A DNA stretch of 64,000 bases from Paenibacillus sp. V4I3 (GCF_030817215.1 NZ_JAUSZA010000001.1:5802501-5866500); one strand, 5' to 3'. Numbered from the stretch's first letter, positions 1 through 8,975 are shown. Numbers and translations: made by a program. The notes: generated by a model not told the origin, from the sequence alone.

Positions 1-83
1 CCACTTTCATTGTGGATTTGGAGGTTTTTTCGTATTGTCATTAATGTAATGTCGACTAATAAAATGCTTTACAATTAGCTAGC

Positions 84-1241
84 TCACGCTAGTTTATTGA
101 CAAAGCGCTCAAGACGATCAAGTGACTGTTCCAATACTTCTTGTGAATAAGCATAAGAAATTCGGATATAACCTTCTCCGTAAGAAGTGAAAGCATCTCC
201 AGGAACAACAGCAACATGTTCCTCATGAAGCAACCTCATGGTAAATTCCTGAGAGGATAATCCAAACTTCGCTATGGAAGGGAACAAATAAAAAGCCCCA
301 TTCGGCTTCTCCAACTCGAAGCCCATAGCAAGTAAACGGTCATAGACATAATCCCTACGAACTTCATAGGCATTGCGCATAGGCAGAGCATCATCTATAC
401 CTACTGTCAGAGCCTCTAATGCCGCATACTGGCTTACAGAGCTTGCGCAAGTTACATTATACTGATGCACCTTGACCATATGCTCCGTAATGTAAGCCGG
501 CGCTAATGTAAATCCAACTCGCCAGCCTGTCATAGCATGGGATTTGGAGAGGCCATTAATGACAATCGTTTTCTCACGCAGCTTGCCCATCGTTGCAATA
601 GACTGATGACGAACACCGTAAACAAGCTCACTATAAATTTCATCGGATAAAATAAACAATTCCCGATCTTCTAATAATTGAGCCAAATCGGCCAATTCCT
701 GCTCCGTGAGTACTTGGCCTGTAGGATTAGACGGGTAACATAAGATAACGCAGCGTGTGTTGGCTGAAAGATAAGGCTCAAGTAACTCTGCCGTTAATTT
801 CAAGCCATTCGGTCTAGTATCGACGTAGACAGGGATTCCCCCTGCTAATCTGATTAAAGGCTCGTACCCAGGGTATATAGGTGCGGGAATAATAACTTCA
901 GCACCAGGTGTAAGAATGGTACGTAACGTAATGTCTACTGCTTGACTCGCTCCAGCTGTCACGATAATTTCATCAGCCGCGCGGTATTGTTGGCCATACT
1001 TAGTTTGAACAAAACTGGATACTGCTTCTCGCAGTTCCAATAGTCCGGGATTTTGCGTATAAACCGTTTTATTTTGATCCAAAGCCCTCTGCCCAGCCTC
1101 AATAATATGCCGCGGCGTCGGGAAATCAGGCTGTCCAATCGTTAACGTCAAAGCGCCTGGAATGGTGCTCACAAGATTAGAAATTTTACGTATGCCTGAA
1201 ATTTGAATGTCTTTCACTTGCGGATTAATCAGATGCTCCAT
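84..1241 (-). CDS. Class I/II PLP-dependent aminotransferase (PatA-like)
   Basis: Transfers an amino group using pyridoxal phosphate; the fold-type I family includes N-acetyl-diaminopimelate and aromatic aminotransferases, and the substrate cannot be read from sequence. In the 385-residue product the PLP lysine is K233 in SKSHAMTGWRVGF, with SNPTG near 171 and SDEIYSE near 199 as cofactor contacts, and a C-terminal GYIRISYA carrying the substrate-carboxylate arginine. The reading frame is open further upstream, but the ATG at 1241 has a GAGGAG SD nine bases before it and begins the conserved fold, so the longer form is rejected. It follows rluD by 31 bp and probably belongs to the lspA-rluD transcription unit. 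Confidence 0.88.
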   Translation of the reverse strand: MEHLINPQVKDIQISGIRKISNLVSTIPGALTLTIGQPDFPTPRHIIEAGQRALDQNKTVYTQNPGLLELREAVSSFVQTKYGQQYRAADEIIVTAGASQAVDITLRTILTPGAEVIIPAPIYPGYEPLIRLAGGIPVYVDTRPNGLKLTAELLEPYLSANTRCVILCYPSNPTGQVLTEQELADLAQLLEDRELFILSDEIYSELVYGVRHQSIATMGKLREKTIVINGLSKSHAMTGWRVGFTLAPAYITEHMVKVHQYNVTCASSVSQYAALEALTVGIDDALPMRNAYEVRRDYVYDRLLAMGFELEKPNGAFYLFPSIAKFGLSSQEFTMRLLHEEHVAVVPGDAFTSYGEGYIRISYAYSQEVLEQSLDRLERFVNKLA

Positions 1242-1272
1242 GTGATTCACTCCTCTCCCATTGGGAAGAACC

Positions 1273-2223
1273 CTAGGATGTTCGAATTGTTTGTAGAAGC
1301 TGTTCCATATCTGCTGGAATCGGTGCTTCAAATTGCAACCATTCCCCTGTACGCGGATGCTTAAAGCCAAGAATGGCAGCGTGCAGCGCCTGGCCATCCA
1401 TGAGCATCCCTTTGCTCTTGCCATACATCGGATCACCTACAAGAGGGTGACCTATGAATTTCATATGCACACGAATTTGATGGGTTCTTCCTGTTTCCAG
1501 CTTTAATTCCACCAAGGTGAAATCGCCAAAGCGTTCAATAACTACGAAATGAGTTACCGCTTGCTTACTGTTTTTCTCCGTTACCGTATACATCTTGCGG
1601 TCATTTGAATCGCGACCTATCGGAGCGTCAATGGTACCTTGATCATGCTGTAGATTCCCATGTACCAAGGCGATATATTTGCGATTGACTGTATGAGCCT
1701 TTAACTGCTCAGCTAAGCTAGCGTGTGCTTTGTCATTCTTTGCTGACATGATAAGCCCGGATGTGTCCTTATCAATTCGATGTACGATTCCAGGACGCAG
1801 TTCTCCGTTGATACCAGATAGATCCTTGCAATGGTACATTAATGCGTTAACCAATGTACCAGAGTAATGGCCAGGTGCTGGATGAACGACAAGTCCCCGC
1901 TGTTTATTGATCACGATGACATCAGCGTCTTCGTATACCACATTAAGAGGAATGTTTTCCGCGGCAAGCTCAACACCCTGTGGTTCAGGAATGCGCAAAG
2001 AAATAACATCTTGTTCAGACAGCTTATAGTTTGGTTTTATTGCTTTCCCATTCACTTTAACATGCCCGTCTTTGACCCATTGCTGAACGAGTGTTCTCGA
2101 CACATCTTCTTCCAATGCTTCCGTAATGAATTTATCAATACGTTCACTGGCATACTGTACTTCAACTGTCCATTCGACGACATCATTAGTCGCGGCCTCA
2201 GATGAGGTCTGATTTGTGTTCAT
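1273..2223 (-). CDS. rluD: RluD/YlyB-type 23S rRNA pseudouridine synthase
   Basis: RluA-family enzyme isomerising uridines to pseudouridine in rRNA. An S4 RNA-binding domain spans about residues 25-80, followed by the catalytic domain with HRIDKDTSG near 149, in which D151 is the expected nucleophile. At 316 residues it has the usual family length. The ATG at 2223 has a GGAG SD ten bases or less upstream. Its 5' end overlaps the 3' end of lspA by 26 bp, the same pairing as lspA-ylyB in Bacillus subtilis, which suggests coupled translation. Family membership is clear; the exact rRNA positions modified are inferred from homologues. Confidence 0.92.
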   Translation of the reverse strand: MNTNQTSSEAATNDVVEWTVEVQYASERIDKFITEALEEDVSRTLVQQWVKDGHVKVNGKAIKPNYKLSEQDVISLRIPEPQGVELAAENIPLNVVYEDADVIVINKQRGLVVHPAPGHYSGTLVNALMYHCKDLSGINGELRPGIVHRIDKDTSGLIMSAKNDKAHASLAEQLKAHTVNRKYIALVHGNLQHDQGTIDAPIGRDSNDRKMYTVTEKNSKQAVTHFVVIERFGDFTLVELKLETGRTHQIRVHMKFIGHPLVGDPMYGKSKGMLMDGQALHAAILGFKHPRTGEWLQFEAPIPADMEQLLQTIRTS

Positions 2224-2716
2224 TCGTTGCTCCTTTTTTCTCTTTTCTCCAAGTAAGTAACGATTCTAAGAAAATCAGGATTACCCCGATCACGATGGCC
2301 GAATCAGCTAGATTGAAAATCGGATAAATATAATAAATGGCTTTGCCGAACAAGCTAAAATCAAAGGTAAACTGCAGGAAATCCACAACTTCACCGAATA
2401 AAGCTCGATCAATGAAATTACCGATTGCTCCTCCTAGCAGAAGACTAAGCGCAAAAGATAGCAAAACTTTTCTTTCACTAATCGTCCGACGCATGTACCA
2501 GAGAATACCAATCACAACAATGAGCGTAATCACAATGAAAAACCATCTTTGGTTTTGCAAAATACCAAATGCCGCTCCCCTATTGCGATGCGACGTCAGG
2601 ATGAAGAAATCACCCAGCACTGGACGTTCCTCGCCAAGTGGAATCCGTTTTACAATAAACCATTTGGATACTTGATCCAAAATAAATACGATGAGCGCAT
2701 AAAAATAATATTTCAT
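2198..2716 (-). CDS. lspA: Lipoprotein signal peptidase (signal peptidase II)
   Basis: Membrane aspartyl protease that removes the signal peptide of diacylglyceryl-modified prolipoproteins, such as the several lipobox proteins in this window. The 172-residue protein has four hydrophobic segments and the two catalytic aspartates, D103 in NFIDR and D138 in NLADS. The frame is open 11 codons further upstream, but that stretch is the hairpin repeat described separately; the ATG at 2716 has AGGAGG at ideal distance and starts the first membrane helix. It overlaps rluD downstream by 26 bp. Confidence 0.95.
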   Translation of the reverse strand: MKYYFYALIVFILDQVSKWFIVKRIPLGEERPVLGDFFILTSHRNRGAAFGILQNQRWFFIVITLIVVIGILWYMRRTISERKVLLSFALSLLLGGAIGNFIDRALFGEVVDFLQFTFDFSLFGKAIYYIYPIFNLADSAIVIGVILIFLESLLTWRKEKKGATNEHKSDLI

Positions 2717-2724
2717 TATCTTTT

Positions 2725-2765
2725 CCTCCTGAGAGTTTTGCTTTAGCAAAACTTACTTCGTAAGC
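2725..2765 (-). repeat. Hairpin-SD repeat element, copy upstream of lspA
   Basis: Read on the minus strand: GCTTACGAAGT, then a hairpin with arms AGTTTTGC/GCAAAACT and a 4-nt loop, then two bases and the AGGAGG SD of lspA. The same arrangement occurs before divIVA, sigE, rsmH and the gene ending at 54638. The hairpin core lies at about 2733-2752 and the CGTAAGC tail ends at 2765 on the plus strand. Confidence 0.8.
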
Positions 2766-2878
2766 TTAAACAAGTTCCTTATTTCCTTAGTTTCAAGGAA
2801 TTACCTCACTAAAAAAAGCTGTCACTCGGCATTATAACGGTATGCATCAGCTGTTAGAAAGGAGCTGTACGACGACCT

Positions 2879-3622
2879 ATGAGCCATTTATCCGAGGAGC
2901 AATTAAGAGAATTATATCTGCAATTATTGGAGGAAAAGCTTTATCTCGAGAAACATTTTGCCACGAATGATAATTACGGCCTGTCCAATTCTTTCAAAGA
3001 TAGTACCGGTGAGCTCTCCATGTACGATAATCATCCAGGAGACATCGCCACAGAAATTTACGAACGAGAAAAAGATATTTCACTCAACGAACATGCTGAA
3101 TTTCATTTAAATCAAGTCAATGAAGCCTTAGCTCGCATGGAGAGTGGAGAATATGGCATATGTGTGTTCAGCAAACAACCGATTCCCTTTGAGCGCCTTC
3201 AAGCTATCCCTACCACAATTTACAGCTTAGAACACGTTCCAGATCCTGATCGATCATTCAGAAGACCTGTTGAAGAACAAGTGCTCTACCCACCTTTTGG
3301 CCGAACCAGCTTTGACGAACGTGACGATGAGACCGAATTCGATGGTGAGGATGCCTGGCAAATCGTTGAAAGTTGGGGCACCTCCAATTCACCTGCATTT
3401 GCTGAAGATCCCAACGTTGAAAGCTATGATGAAATGTATGTGGAAGCTGATGAACACGTTGGTTATGTTGAGTCTTTCGAGAGCTTTGTTGCGACAGACC
3501 TATATGGTGAACATGTTACCATTGTTAGAGGCAAGGCCTACCGTGATTATATGCATAACGGTGAGGGCGATCCTCTACTCGAACCAGAAAACCTTTCCGG
3601 CTCAGAGGATGAGCAGCTCTAG
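2879..3622 (+). CDS. yteA: YteA-family (TraR/DksA-like) sporulation-associated protein
   Basis: Member of the DksA/TraR-related YteA family, annotated in Bacilli as a sporulation-associated putative regulator; its direct function is unknown. The 247-residue protein has an N-terminal helical region (1-95) rich in charged residues and the conserved HPGDIATE segment near 52, then a degenerate zinc finger around 110-125. There the usual four-cysteine DksA motif is reduced to one cysteine followed by SKQPIPFERL, so zinc binding is unlikely. The C-terminal half is very acidic. The SD GGAG lies 14 bases before the ATG, rather far. The gene faces ileS across a shared terminator and diverges from lspA. 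Confidence 0.85.
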   Translation: MSHLSEEQLRELYLQLLEEKLYLEKHFATNDNYGLSNSFKDSTGELSMYDNHPGDIATEIYEREKDISLNEHAEFHLNQVNEALARMESGEYGICVFSKQPIPFERLQAIPTTIYSLEHVPDPDRSFRRPVEEQVLYPPFGRTSFDERDDETEFDGEDAWQIVESWGTSNSPAFAEDPNVESYDEMYVEADEHVGYVESFESFVATDLYGEHVTIVRGKAYRDYMHNGEGDPLLEPENLSGSEDEQL

Positions 3623-3629
3623 AAAAAAT

Positions 3630-3670
3630 AGGACAAACGAGCTTCGCATATAGCGAAAGCTCGTTTGCTT
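3630..3670 (-). terminator. Terminator between convergent yteA and ileS
   Basis: A long stem pairs ACGAGCTTCGC with AGCGAAAGCTCGT around an ATAT loop. On the minus strand it is followed by a run of six T, fitting termination of ileS; on the plus strand the T-tract is weaker, so it may act in both directions. Confidence 0.8.
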
Positions 3671-3673
3671 CCT

Positions 3674-6442
3674 TTACTCGTGGTAATGAGCCGAAACAAC
3701 GTCATTACATCTGGCACAAAGTGTCGGATGTTCTTTACTTTGCCCCACCTCAGGAGTCACTATCCAGCAGCGCTCGCACTTCTCGCCTTCAGCTACAGTG
3801 ATAGCAATAGCAGCATCCTTCGATTGATACACCCCAACAGGAGCATCCGTACCAGGTTTATGCACGGTCACAGCAGACACGATGAACAGCTGATCCAACT
3901 GCTCCAATTGCATAAGTAAGCCGTAAGTGGCTTCATTCGGATATAAGTGTACAGCAGCACCTAACGAGTTACCGATTACTTTCTCTTTACGTGCTTCTTC
4001 GAGAGCTTTCAGCACTTCATCTCTAACATCCAGGAAGCTATTCCATTTATTTTCCAATTCTTCCTTGTATAAACTTGAATCAACTTCCGGCAGCTCTGCT
4101 AATTGCACACTGCTGAGTTCAACTCCAGGAATGTACTTCCATACTTCATCTGCTGTATGTGGAAGAATAGGTGAGATCAACTTCGTAATCGCAGTTAAGG
4201 TAGCATATAATACGGTTTGCGAAGCTTTCCGAGAAGAATCATGAGGCGCGTTTGCATATAAACGATCCTTGATAATATCTAAGTAGAAAGAGCTCATTTC
4301 AACCGCGCAGAAATGATGAATCGTTTGGTAAACGACATGGAATTCATACGCTTCATAAGCCTTCACTACCTTCTCAATCATGCGATTCAAGCGGATCAAG
4401 GCATAACGATCGAGCTCAGATAAACTTTCCGTTGCAACACGATCTGTTTCTGGGTTGAAATGACTCATGTTACCCAGCAAGAAGCGCATCGTGTTGCGAA
4501 TTTTACGGTATACTTCCGTTGTTTGGTTCAAGATATTATCCGAGATCCGGTGATCCGATTGATAGTCGACTGAGGATACCCACAGACGCAAGATATCGGC
4601 GCCTAGCTTACCACACACAACATTCGGATCAATCGTGTTACCGATCGACTTGGACATTTTCCGTCCTTCTCCATCCAGCGTAAAGCCATGGCTGAGAACG
4701 CCTTTATATGGCGATTTCTCTCTTGTGGCAACACCTGTAATGAGGGAGGAGTTAAACCATCCACGGTACTGGTCAGACCCCTCTAAATACAGATCCGCAG
4801 GCCACTGCAGCTCAGGACGGGATTCTAAAACAGCCACATGGCTAGAACCAGAATCAAACCATACGTCCATGATATCCGTTTCCTTACGGAACTCACCATG
4901 ACCACATTTGGAGCAGCTAGTTCTCTGAGGAAGGAGATCTTTTTCATCCTTGATAAACCAAGCATTTGAGCCTTCTTGCTCAAATAACTGTGCCACATGT
5001 TCAATGGTTTGCTCATTGACTAGCGGTTCGTTACAGCTGCGGCAGTAGAAGATTGGAATAGGAACCCCCCATGCACGCTGCCTCGAAATACACCAGTCTC
5101 CGCGATCTGCAATCATGTTATGCAGGCGGATTTCGCCCCACTCTGGCGTCCACTTGACTTGTTTGATTTCATCCAGCATCTCTTGTCTGAATTTATCGAT
5201 AGACGCGAACCACTGCTCTGTTGCTCTATAAATAACAGGCTTCTTCGTGCGCCAATCATGGGCATATTGATGCTGAATTTCGCCAGCTTTAAGTAATAGA
5301 CCTGATTCTTGCAGCTTCTCGATAATCAGCTTGCCGCCTTTTTCGTAGAACATGCCTTCAAACCCTGGTGCTTCAGCTGTGAAATGCCCTTGATCATCTA
5401 CAGGACATAGCACTCCGATGTTATAACGTTGTCCAATTGCGAAGTCGTCTTCCCCATGTCCAGGAGCCGTGTGTACACAGCCTGTACCCGCTTCTAGTGT
5501 CACATGTTCGCCAACCATCACAAGCGATTCACGGTCATAGAACGGATGCTGGCACGTAACGAACTCGAGCTCGCTGCCTTTTACCGTCGATAACACTTCG
5601 TAATCGGTCCAGCCAATTTCCTTAGCTGCAGCTGCAAGTAAACCTTGTGCGAGTACATATTTCTTCCCACCGGCTTGAACAACAGCATAGTCGAACTCAG
5701 GATGAAGTGAAATGCCCAGGTTGGCTGGCAGTGTCCATGCCGTTGTCGTCCAGATCACAATAGCGGCATCCTGCGGCAGCTTGCCTTTGCCGTCTTTAAC
5801 AGGGAACGCCACATAAATGGAAGTGGAGGTTTTTTCTTTGTACTCAATTTCAGCTTCTGCAAGTGCACTTTCGGAAGATGGGGACCAATAAACAGGCTTC
5901 AAACCTTTGTATACAAAGCCTTTTTGTACCATCTTGCCGAAAACCCGAATTTGCTGAGCTTCATAATTCGGCTGCAGTGTGATATATGGATTCTTCCAGT
6001 CACCGCGAATACCCAGACGTTGGAATTGGCTCTTCTGTTTCTCAACAGACTGAAGGGCGTACTCTTTGCAATATTCACGGAACTCAGGGACGGTCATTTT
6101 TTTACGATCGACTTTCCCACTGTTCGTAATCACCTGCTCAATTGGCAATCCGTGTGTATCCCAGCCTGGAACATATGGCGCATCGAAGCCTTGTAATGTT
6201 TTGAATCGCACGATGATATCTTTCAATACCTTGTTTAACGCATGTCCGATATGAATATCACCGTTCGCGTACGGAGGTCCATCATGCAGAATGAATTTTG
6301 TTCTGCCTTTGCGACTCTCCTGCACTTTGGCATAAATGTCTTCAGCTTCCCAGTGTTCTTGAATTTTCGGTTCCGCCTGCGGCAAATTGCCTCTCATCGG
6401 AAACTCCGTTTGTAGTAAATTTAATGTTTTGCCATAATCCAT
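3674..6442 (-). CDS. ileS: Isoleucyl-tRNA synthetase
   Basis: Class I synthetase that charges tRNA-Ile and edits misactivated valine. Seen in the 922-residue product: HIGH at residues 64-67, KMSKS in GRKMSKSIGN near 600, the large CP1 editing domain between them, and a C-terminal zinc-binding CERCW...CARC pair near the end. A GTG three codons upstream is in frame, but the SD GGAG overlaps that GTG and lies eight bases before the ATG at 6442, so the ATG is chosen. Expression is controlled by the T-box leader immediately upstream, and the gene follows divIVA as in the B. subtilis ylm-divIVA-ileS region. Confidence 0.97.
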   Translation of the reverse strand: MDYGKTLNLLQTEFPMRGNLPQAEPKIQEHWEAEDIYAKVQESRKGRTKFILHDGPPYANGDIHIGHALNKVLKDIIVRFKTLQGFDAPYVPGWDTHGLPIEQVITNSGKVDRKKMTVPEFREYCKEYALQSVEKQKSQFQRLGIRGDWKNPYITLQPNYEAQQIRVFGKMVQKGFVYKGLKPVYWSPSSESALAEAEIEYKEKTSTSIYVAFPVKDGKGKLPQDAAIVIWTTTAWTLPANLGISLHPEFDYAVVQAGGKKYVLAQGLLAAAAKEIGWTDYEVLSTVKGSELEFVTCQHPFYDRESLVMVGEHVTLEAGTGCVHTAPGHGEDDFAIGQRYNIGVLCPVDDQGHFTAEAPGFEGMFYEKGGKLIIEKLQESGLLLKAGEIQHQYAHDWRTKKPVIYRATEQWFASIDKFRQEMLDEIKQVKWTPEWGEIRLHNMIADRGDWCISRQRAWGVPIPIFYCRSCNEPLVNEQTIEHVAQLFEQEGSNAWFIKDEKDLLPQRTSCSKCGHGEFRKETDIMDVWFDSGSSHVAVLESRPELQWPADLYLEGSDQYRGWFNSSLITGVATREKSPYKGVLSHGFTLDGEGRKMSKSIGNTIDPNVVCGKLGADILRLWVSSVDYQSDHRISDNILNQTTEVYRKIRNTMRFLLGNMSHFNPETDRVATESLSELDRYALIRLNRMIEKVVKAYEAYEFHVVYQTIHHFCAVEMSSFYLDIIKDRLYANAPHDSSRKASQTVLYATLTAITKLISPILPHTADEVWKYIPGVELSSVQLAELPEVDSSLYKEELENKWNSFLDVRDEVLKALEEARKEKVIGNSLGAAVHLYPNEATYGLLMQLEQLDQLFIVSAVTVHKPGTDAPVGVYQSKDAAIAITVAEGEKCERCWIVTPEVGQSKEHPTLCARCNDVVSAHYHE

Positions 6443-6768
6443 GCCAACCACTCCATTCCTGCCTTAAACTTTATGTTGTTAGAAAAACAAAAAAAGCCTC
6501 TCATCCCCAAAAGGGACGAGAAACTTTAACTCGCGGTACCACCCTCGTTAAAAAGCAAATGAACATACACCTTACGGCGTATCGAACTTAAGCTTAATCA
6601 CTCGATCATGTGTAACGGCATGACCCGTTTCTCTCTACTCGCTTCAAGAGACGCTCCTGGGGGATATTCGGTACGCTGCAGAGATTAGGCTCACACCAAT
6701 ACCCTAATTCGCTGACACTGCTAAATTCGACCTACTCGTTCCAGTCATAGCTTTACTGAGATACATTT
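6443..6768 (-). promoter_or_regulatory. T-box leader of ileS
   Basis: A long untranslated leader with the T-box sequence AGGGTGGTACCGCG (plus-strand 6532-6545), followed by an intrinsic terminator stem, CTCGTCCC paired with GGGGATGAG, with a T-run at about 6488-6522. Upstream is a large stem I region containing the sequence GAATATCCC (complement of about 6661-6669), in which ATC, an isoleucine codon, is a plausible specifier (6663-6665). Uncharged tRNA-Ile would pair with the specifier and with the T-box bulge (GGN) and favour antitermination. The class is certain; the exact specifier codon is inferred. Confidence 0.93.
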
Positions 6769-6774
6769 AACAGG

Positions 6775-6803
6775 AGTATAACCAATTCGTTAGGCATAGT
6801 CAA
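6775..6803 (-). promoter_or_regulatory. Sigma-A promoter of ileS T-box transcript
   Basis: On the minus strand TTGACT (6798-6803) and TATACT (6775-6780) are separated by exactly 17 bp, a near-consensus vegetative promoter. It lies between divIVA and the T-box, so ileS is transcribed independently of the division genes. The expected start point is near 6768. Confidence 0.87.
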
Positions 6804-6829
6804 TAAGACAGCAACCTAATCATCGATTC

Positions 6830-7306
6830 CTACTCTTCTTTATTTTCAAACTGCATACTTTGCCAGCCTTCCGTGTTGAGCAGCTCTAATTGTGCTTCAA
6901 GCAGCGTACGGAAGCGTGTGCGATAAATGGAGGCTTGTTTCTTCAACTCTTCAATCTCCAAAGCAACCTTGCGTGAACGCGTCAAGGATTCGTTAATAAT
7001 CCGATCTGCATTCTTCTCAGCTTCCTTCAAGATCAGCTGTGCTTCTTTCTTAGCATTGCTTCTCACTTCATCCGCAGCTTCTTGAGCAACGATAATCGTT
7101 TTACTAAGTGATTCCTCAATATTCGTGAAATGATCCAAACGTTCCTGCAGAGTCACCGTTTGATTGTGTAAGTCTTTATTCTCACGAATCAATGCCTCGT
7201 AATCCTTAATGACTTGATCCAGGAATTCATTCACTTGATCTTCATCATAACCGCGGAACGAGCGGGAAAACTCCTTATTATGTATATCTAGCGGTGTTAA
7301 TGGCAT
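6830..7306 (-). CDS. divIVA: DivIVA cell-division/polar scaffold protein
   Basis: Scaffold that binds negatively curved membrane at septa and poles and, in Bacilli, positions Min proteins and the chromosome origin during sporulation. The 158-residue product has the N-terminal membrane-binding module MPLTPLDIHNKEFSR...GYDEDQVNEFLD and a long coiled coil from about residue 28 to 140. AGGAGG-type SD (GGAGG) precedes the ATG. It is the distal gene of the ylmC-to-divIVA group and is followed by the separate ileS promoter. Confidence 0.95.
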   Translation of the reverse strand: MPLTPLDIHNKEFSRSFRGYDEDQVNEFLDQVIKDYEALIRENKDLHNQTVTLQERLDHFTNIEESLSKTIIVAQEAADEVRSNAKKEAQLILKEAEKNADRIINESLTRSRKVALEIEELKKQASIYRTRFRTLLEAQLELLNTEGWQSMQFENKEE

Positions 7307-7312
7307 CAGTGC

Positions 7313-7385
7313 CCCTCCTTAGCGTTTTGCGCAGCAAAACTGACTTCGTAAGCATAAGCTGAGCTTTCTTCTAAGAAAGCTAGTT
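7313..7385 (-). repeat. Hairpin-SD repeat element, copy upstream of divIVA
   Basis: The copy at 7322-7353 has arms AGTTTTGC/GCAAAACG and the CGTAAGC tail, again two bases upstream of the divIVA SD. A diverged second hairpin (GAGCTTTCTT/AAGAAAGCTAG) follows at about 7359-7383, spaced as in the tandem arrays, suggesting a decayed second unit. Confidence 0.75.
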
Positions 7386-7462
7386 TGAACCCACATCTAT
7401 ACTGAATCAGTTCGACAGAAAATAAGCAATTCCTGCAAAGTTCGTGGATAAATGTTCCACTT

Positions 7463-8245
7463 TCATGCAAATTTGCCGATCTTCACACGAATTCGCCCTT
7501 TTTTCGTTACGCCTTCCACTTCAAGCACCTTGAATCTACCAAATCCTTGCAAAGACACCATATCTCCCTCTTTAAGGGGCTTACTAGGATCTTCCTCCAG
7601 CTTCCAATTGACGCGGCAGCGGCCAGCTTGAATGGGAACCAATATTTTAGCACGGCTAAGCCTGAATACATCGCTCACAATCCCGTCCATACGCATTGAT
7701 GCAACAGACAGGTTCAGCTCGTCCAATTGTATTTGAGCGAGTTCCAGCTTATCTAAAGACAGCAGTTCTGTTTGTACATGAACCCTATGTACCTGGGACA
7801 AATTCAAATGCAGGTAATCCGCAGCATCCTGGGTAACCAAACAATGGCAGCCGCCCTCTATAACATGAATATCGCCAACCTTGTCTCGCTTCATGCCGAG
7901 TCCAAGAATGGCGCCCATGTAATCTCCATGTTCTAATGTTAGAAATTTGCCGTCTCCGGAAGAAACGGACAAGACCGCCATCGCCATATCTTCCCCATCC
8001 AAAGATCGGTAATCTGGGGCAATCAGAGCTCTTTTTCGTTCGGCGGCCGAATATCCGCCATCTAGACGGCAGTGGACATCTGGGTGTCGATTAACGAGTG
8101 ATGTCAGTATAAAAGCTTGTCTGGGATCTAGAAAATCCGTTAGCTTCACAGCATGCTGCTCAGCTGCCCGTTCCACCCAATCCCAGGCTTTATCGACAAA
8201 ATGGTGTTCATCCGAATGAAAATGACCATAGAGTTCTTTTGGCAA
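7463..8245 (-). CDS. ylmH: YlmH-type S4-domain RNA-binding protein
   Basis: Conserved protein of the ylm gene group downstream of ftsZ/sigG. In B. subtilis YlmH has been connected with rescue of stalled ribosomal subunits; the function here is inferred from the family. The 260-residue product has an N-terminal YlmH domain and a C-terminal S4 domain from about residue 182 (SVASMRMDGIVSDVFRLSR). The start is TTG at 8245, two bases after the ylmG stop, without a strong SD, so translation is probably coupled to ylmG. No in-frame ATG exists near this position and the length matches the family. Confidence 0.9.
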   Translation of the reverse strand: MPKELYGHFHSDEHHFVDKAWDWVERAAEQHAVKLTDFLDPRQAFILTSLVNRHPDVHCRLDGGYSAAERKRALIAPDYRSLDGEDMAMAVLSVSSGDGKFLTLEHGDYMGAILGLGMKRDKVGDIHVIEGGCHCLVTQDAADYLHLNLSQVHRVHVQTELLSLDKLELAQIQLDELNLSVASMRMDGIVSDVFRLSRAKILVPIQAGRCRVNWKLEEDPSKPLKEGDMVSLQGFGRFKVLEVEGVTKKGRIRVKIGKFA

Positions 8246-8247
8246 TG

Positions 8248-8520
8248 TTAGAACAACCCCACAATGAAATCGAGAACAGCCATAATCCCCATAACCACAA
8301 ATCGCAGTGCGATTAAGGCCACAATTGGTGAGAGATCAATCATTCCGATGCTAGGAATAATTTTCCGGAAAGGGCTTAAATACGGTTCAACCAATTTCCC
8401 AAGGAGTCCTCCAACGAAGCTATCACGTGCATTAGGAAACCATGACAGGATCAAATAGCCGATAATCATGAAATAATAAATTTCCATCAAAATACTAAGA
8501 TAATAGTGAACGTAATTCAC
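8248..8520 (-). CDS. ylmG: YggT/YlmG-family membrane protein
   Basis: Small integral membrane protein of the YggT family, whose plastid and cyanobacterial relatives affect nucleoid or division organisation; the molecular role is unknown. Two hydrophobic helices flank the conserved PYLSPFRKIIP segment and the DLSPIVA motif. An upstream GTG at 8532 is in frame but lacks an SD. The GTG at 8520 is preceded by AGAGGTGG at suitable distance and gives 90 residues aligned with Bacillus YlmG, so it is preferred. It sits between sepF and ylmH. Confidence 0.88.
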   Translation of the reverse strand: MNYVHYYLSILMEIYYFMIIGYLILSWFPNARDSFVGGLLGKLVEPYLSPFRKIIPSIGMIDLSPIVALIALRFVVMGIMAVLDFIVGLF

Positions 8521-8552
8521 GTATGCATCCACCTCTGTGTTAGGATATGTGC

Positions 8553-8975
8553 CTATTCTTCACCCATCATCTCGGAGATGTGACCATGAATATCAACTGA
8601 ATCTGGTGTACAGAGGAAGATATTTGGTCCTAGTTTGGATATAGACCCATTCAAAGCATATACCGTCCCGCTTAAGAAATCTACGATACGTATGGCTTGA
8701 TCACCACGAACTCGCTGCAAATTGACAATCACAGCTCTTCTGGAGCGAAGATGATCTGCAATATCCTGCGTCTCTTCATAGGTTCGAGGTTCACTTAGCA
8801 CAACACGTGCATTTTTCTGTGAATGAATGCTGACGACATTCGCCTTATTTTTATTACGTAATTCATAAGGATTGGTTTCAGGTTCTTCTGTTGCTTCCAC
8901 AATGCGCTCCCGCTCCACAACCTCTTCCTCTTCTTGCAGCCCAAGAAAATTCATAAATCGGTTATAAACACCCAC
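8553..8975 (-). CDS. sepF: Cell division protein SepF
   Basis: Membrane-tethering FtsZ partner that forms rings and can partly replace FtsA in Bacilli. The 140-residue product starts with an amphipathic segment (VYNRFMNFLGL), has an acidic linker, and carries the SepF core from about residue 58 (ARVVLSEPRTYEE...FLSGTVYALNG). The start is GTG at 8975 with GGAGG nine bases before. Its presence matters here because ftsA in this sequence is frameshifted: SepF could be the remaining FtsZ anchor if that lesion is real. Confidence 0.95.
   Translation of the reverse strand: MGVYNRFMNFLGLQEEEEVVERERIVEATEEPETNPYELRNKNKANVVSIHSQKNARVVLSEPRTYEETQDIADHLRSRRAVIVNLQRVRGDQAIRIVDFLSGTVYALNGSISKLGPNIFLCTPDSVDIHGHISEMMGEE

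Noticed and set aside
84..110. CTAGC/GCTAG hairpin at the end of the aminotransferase gene as a terminator.
   Set aside because: The stem is short and not followed by a T-run on the minus strand; the true terminator may lie left of the window.
7396..7417. A TGTCGAA Spo0A-box match upstream of divIVA beside a TATAGA -10-like sequence (minus strand).
   Set aside because: A 7-mer is expected several times by chance in 64 kb, the -35 is poor and the box position relative to the -10 is unusual; it is not enough for a regulatory claim.
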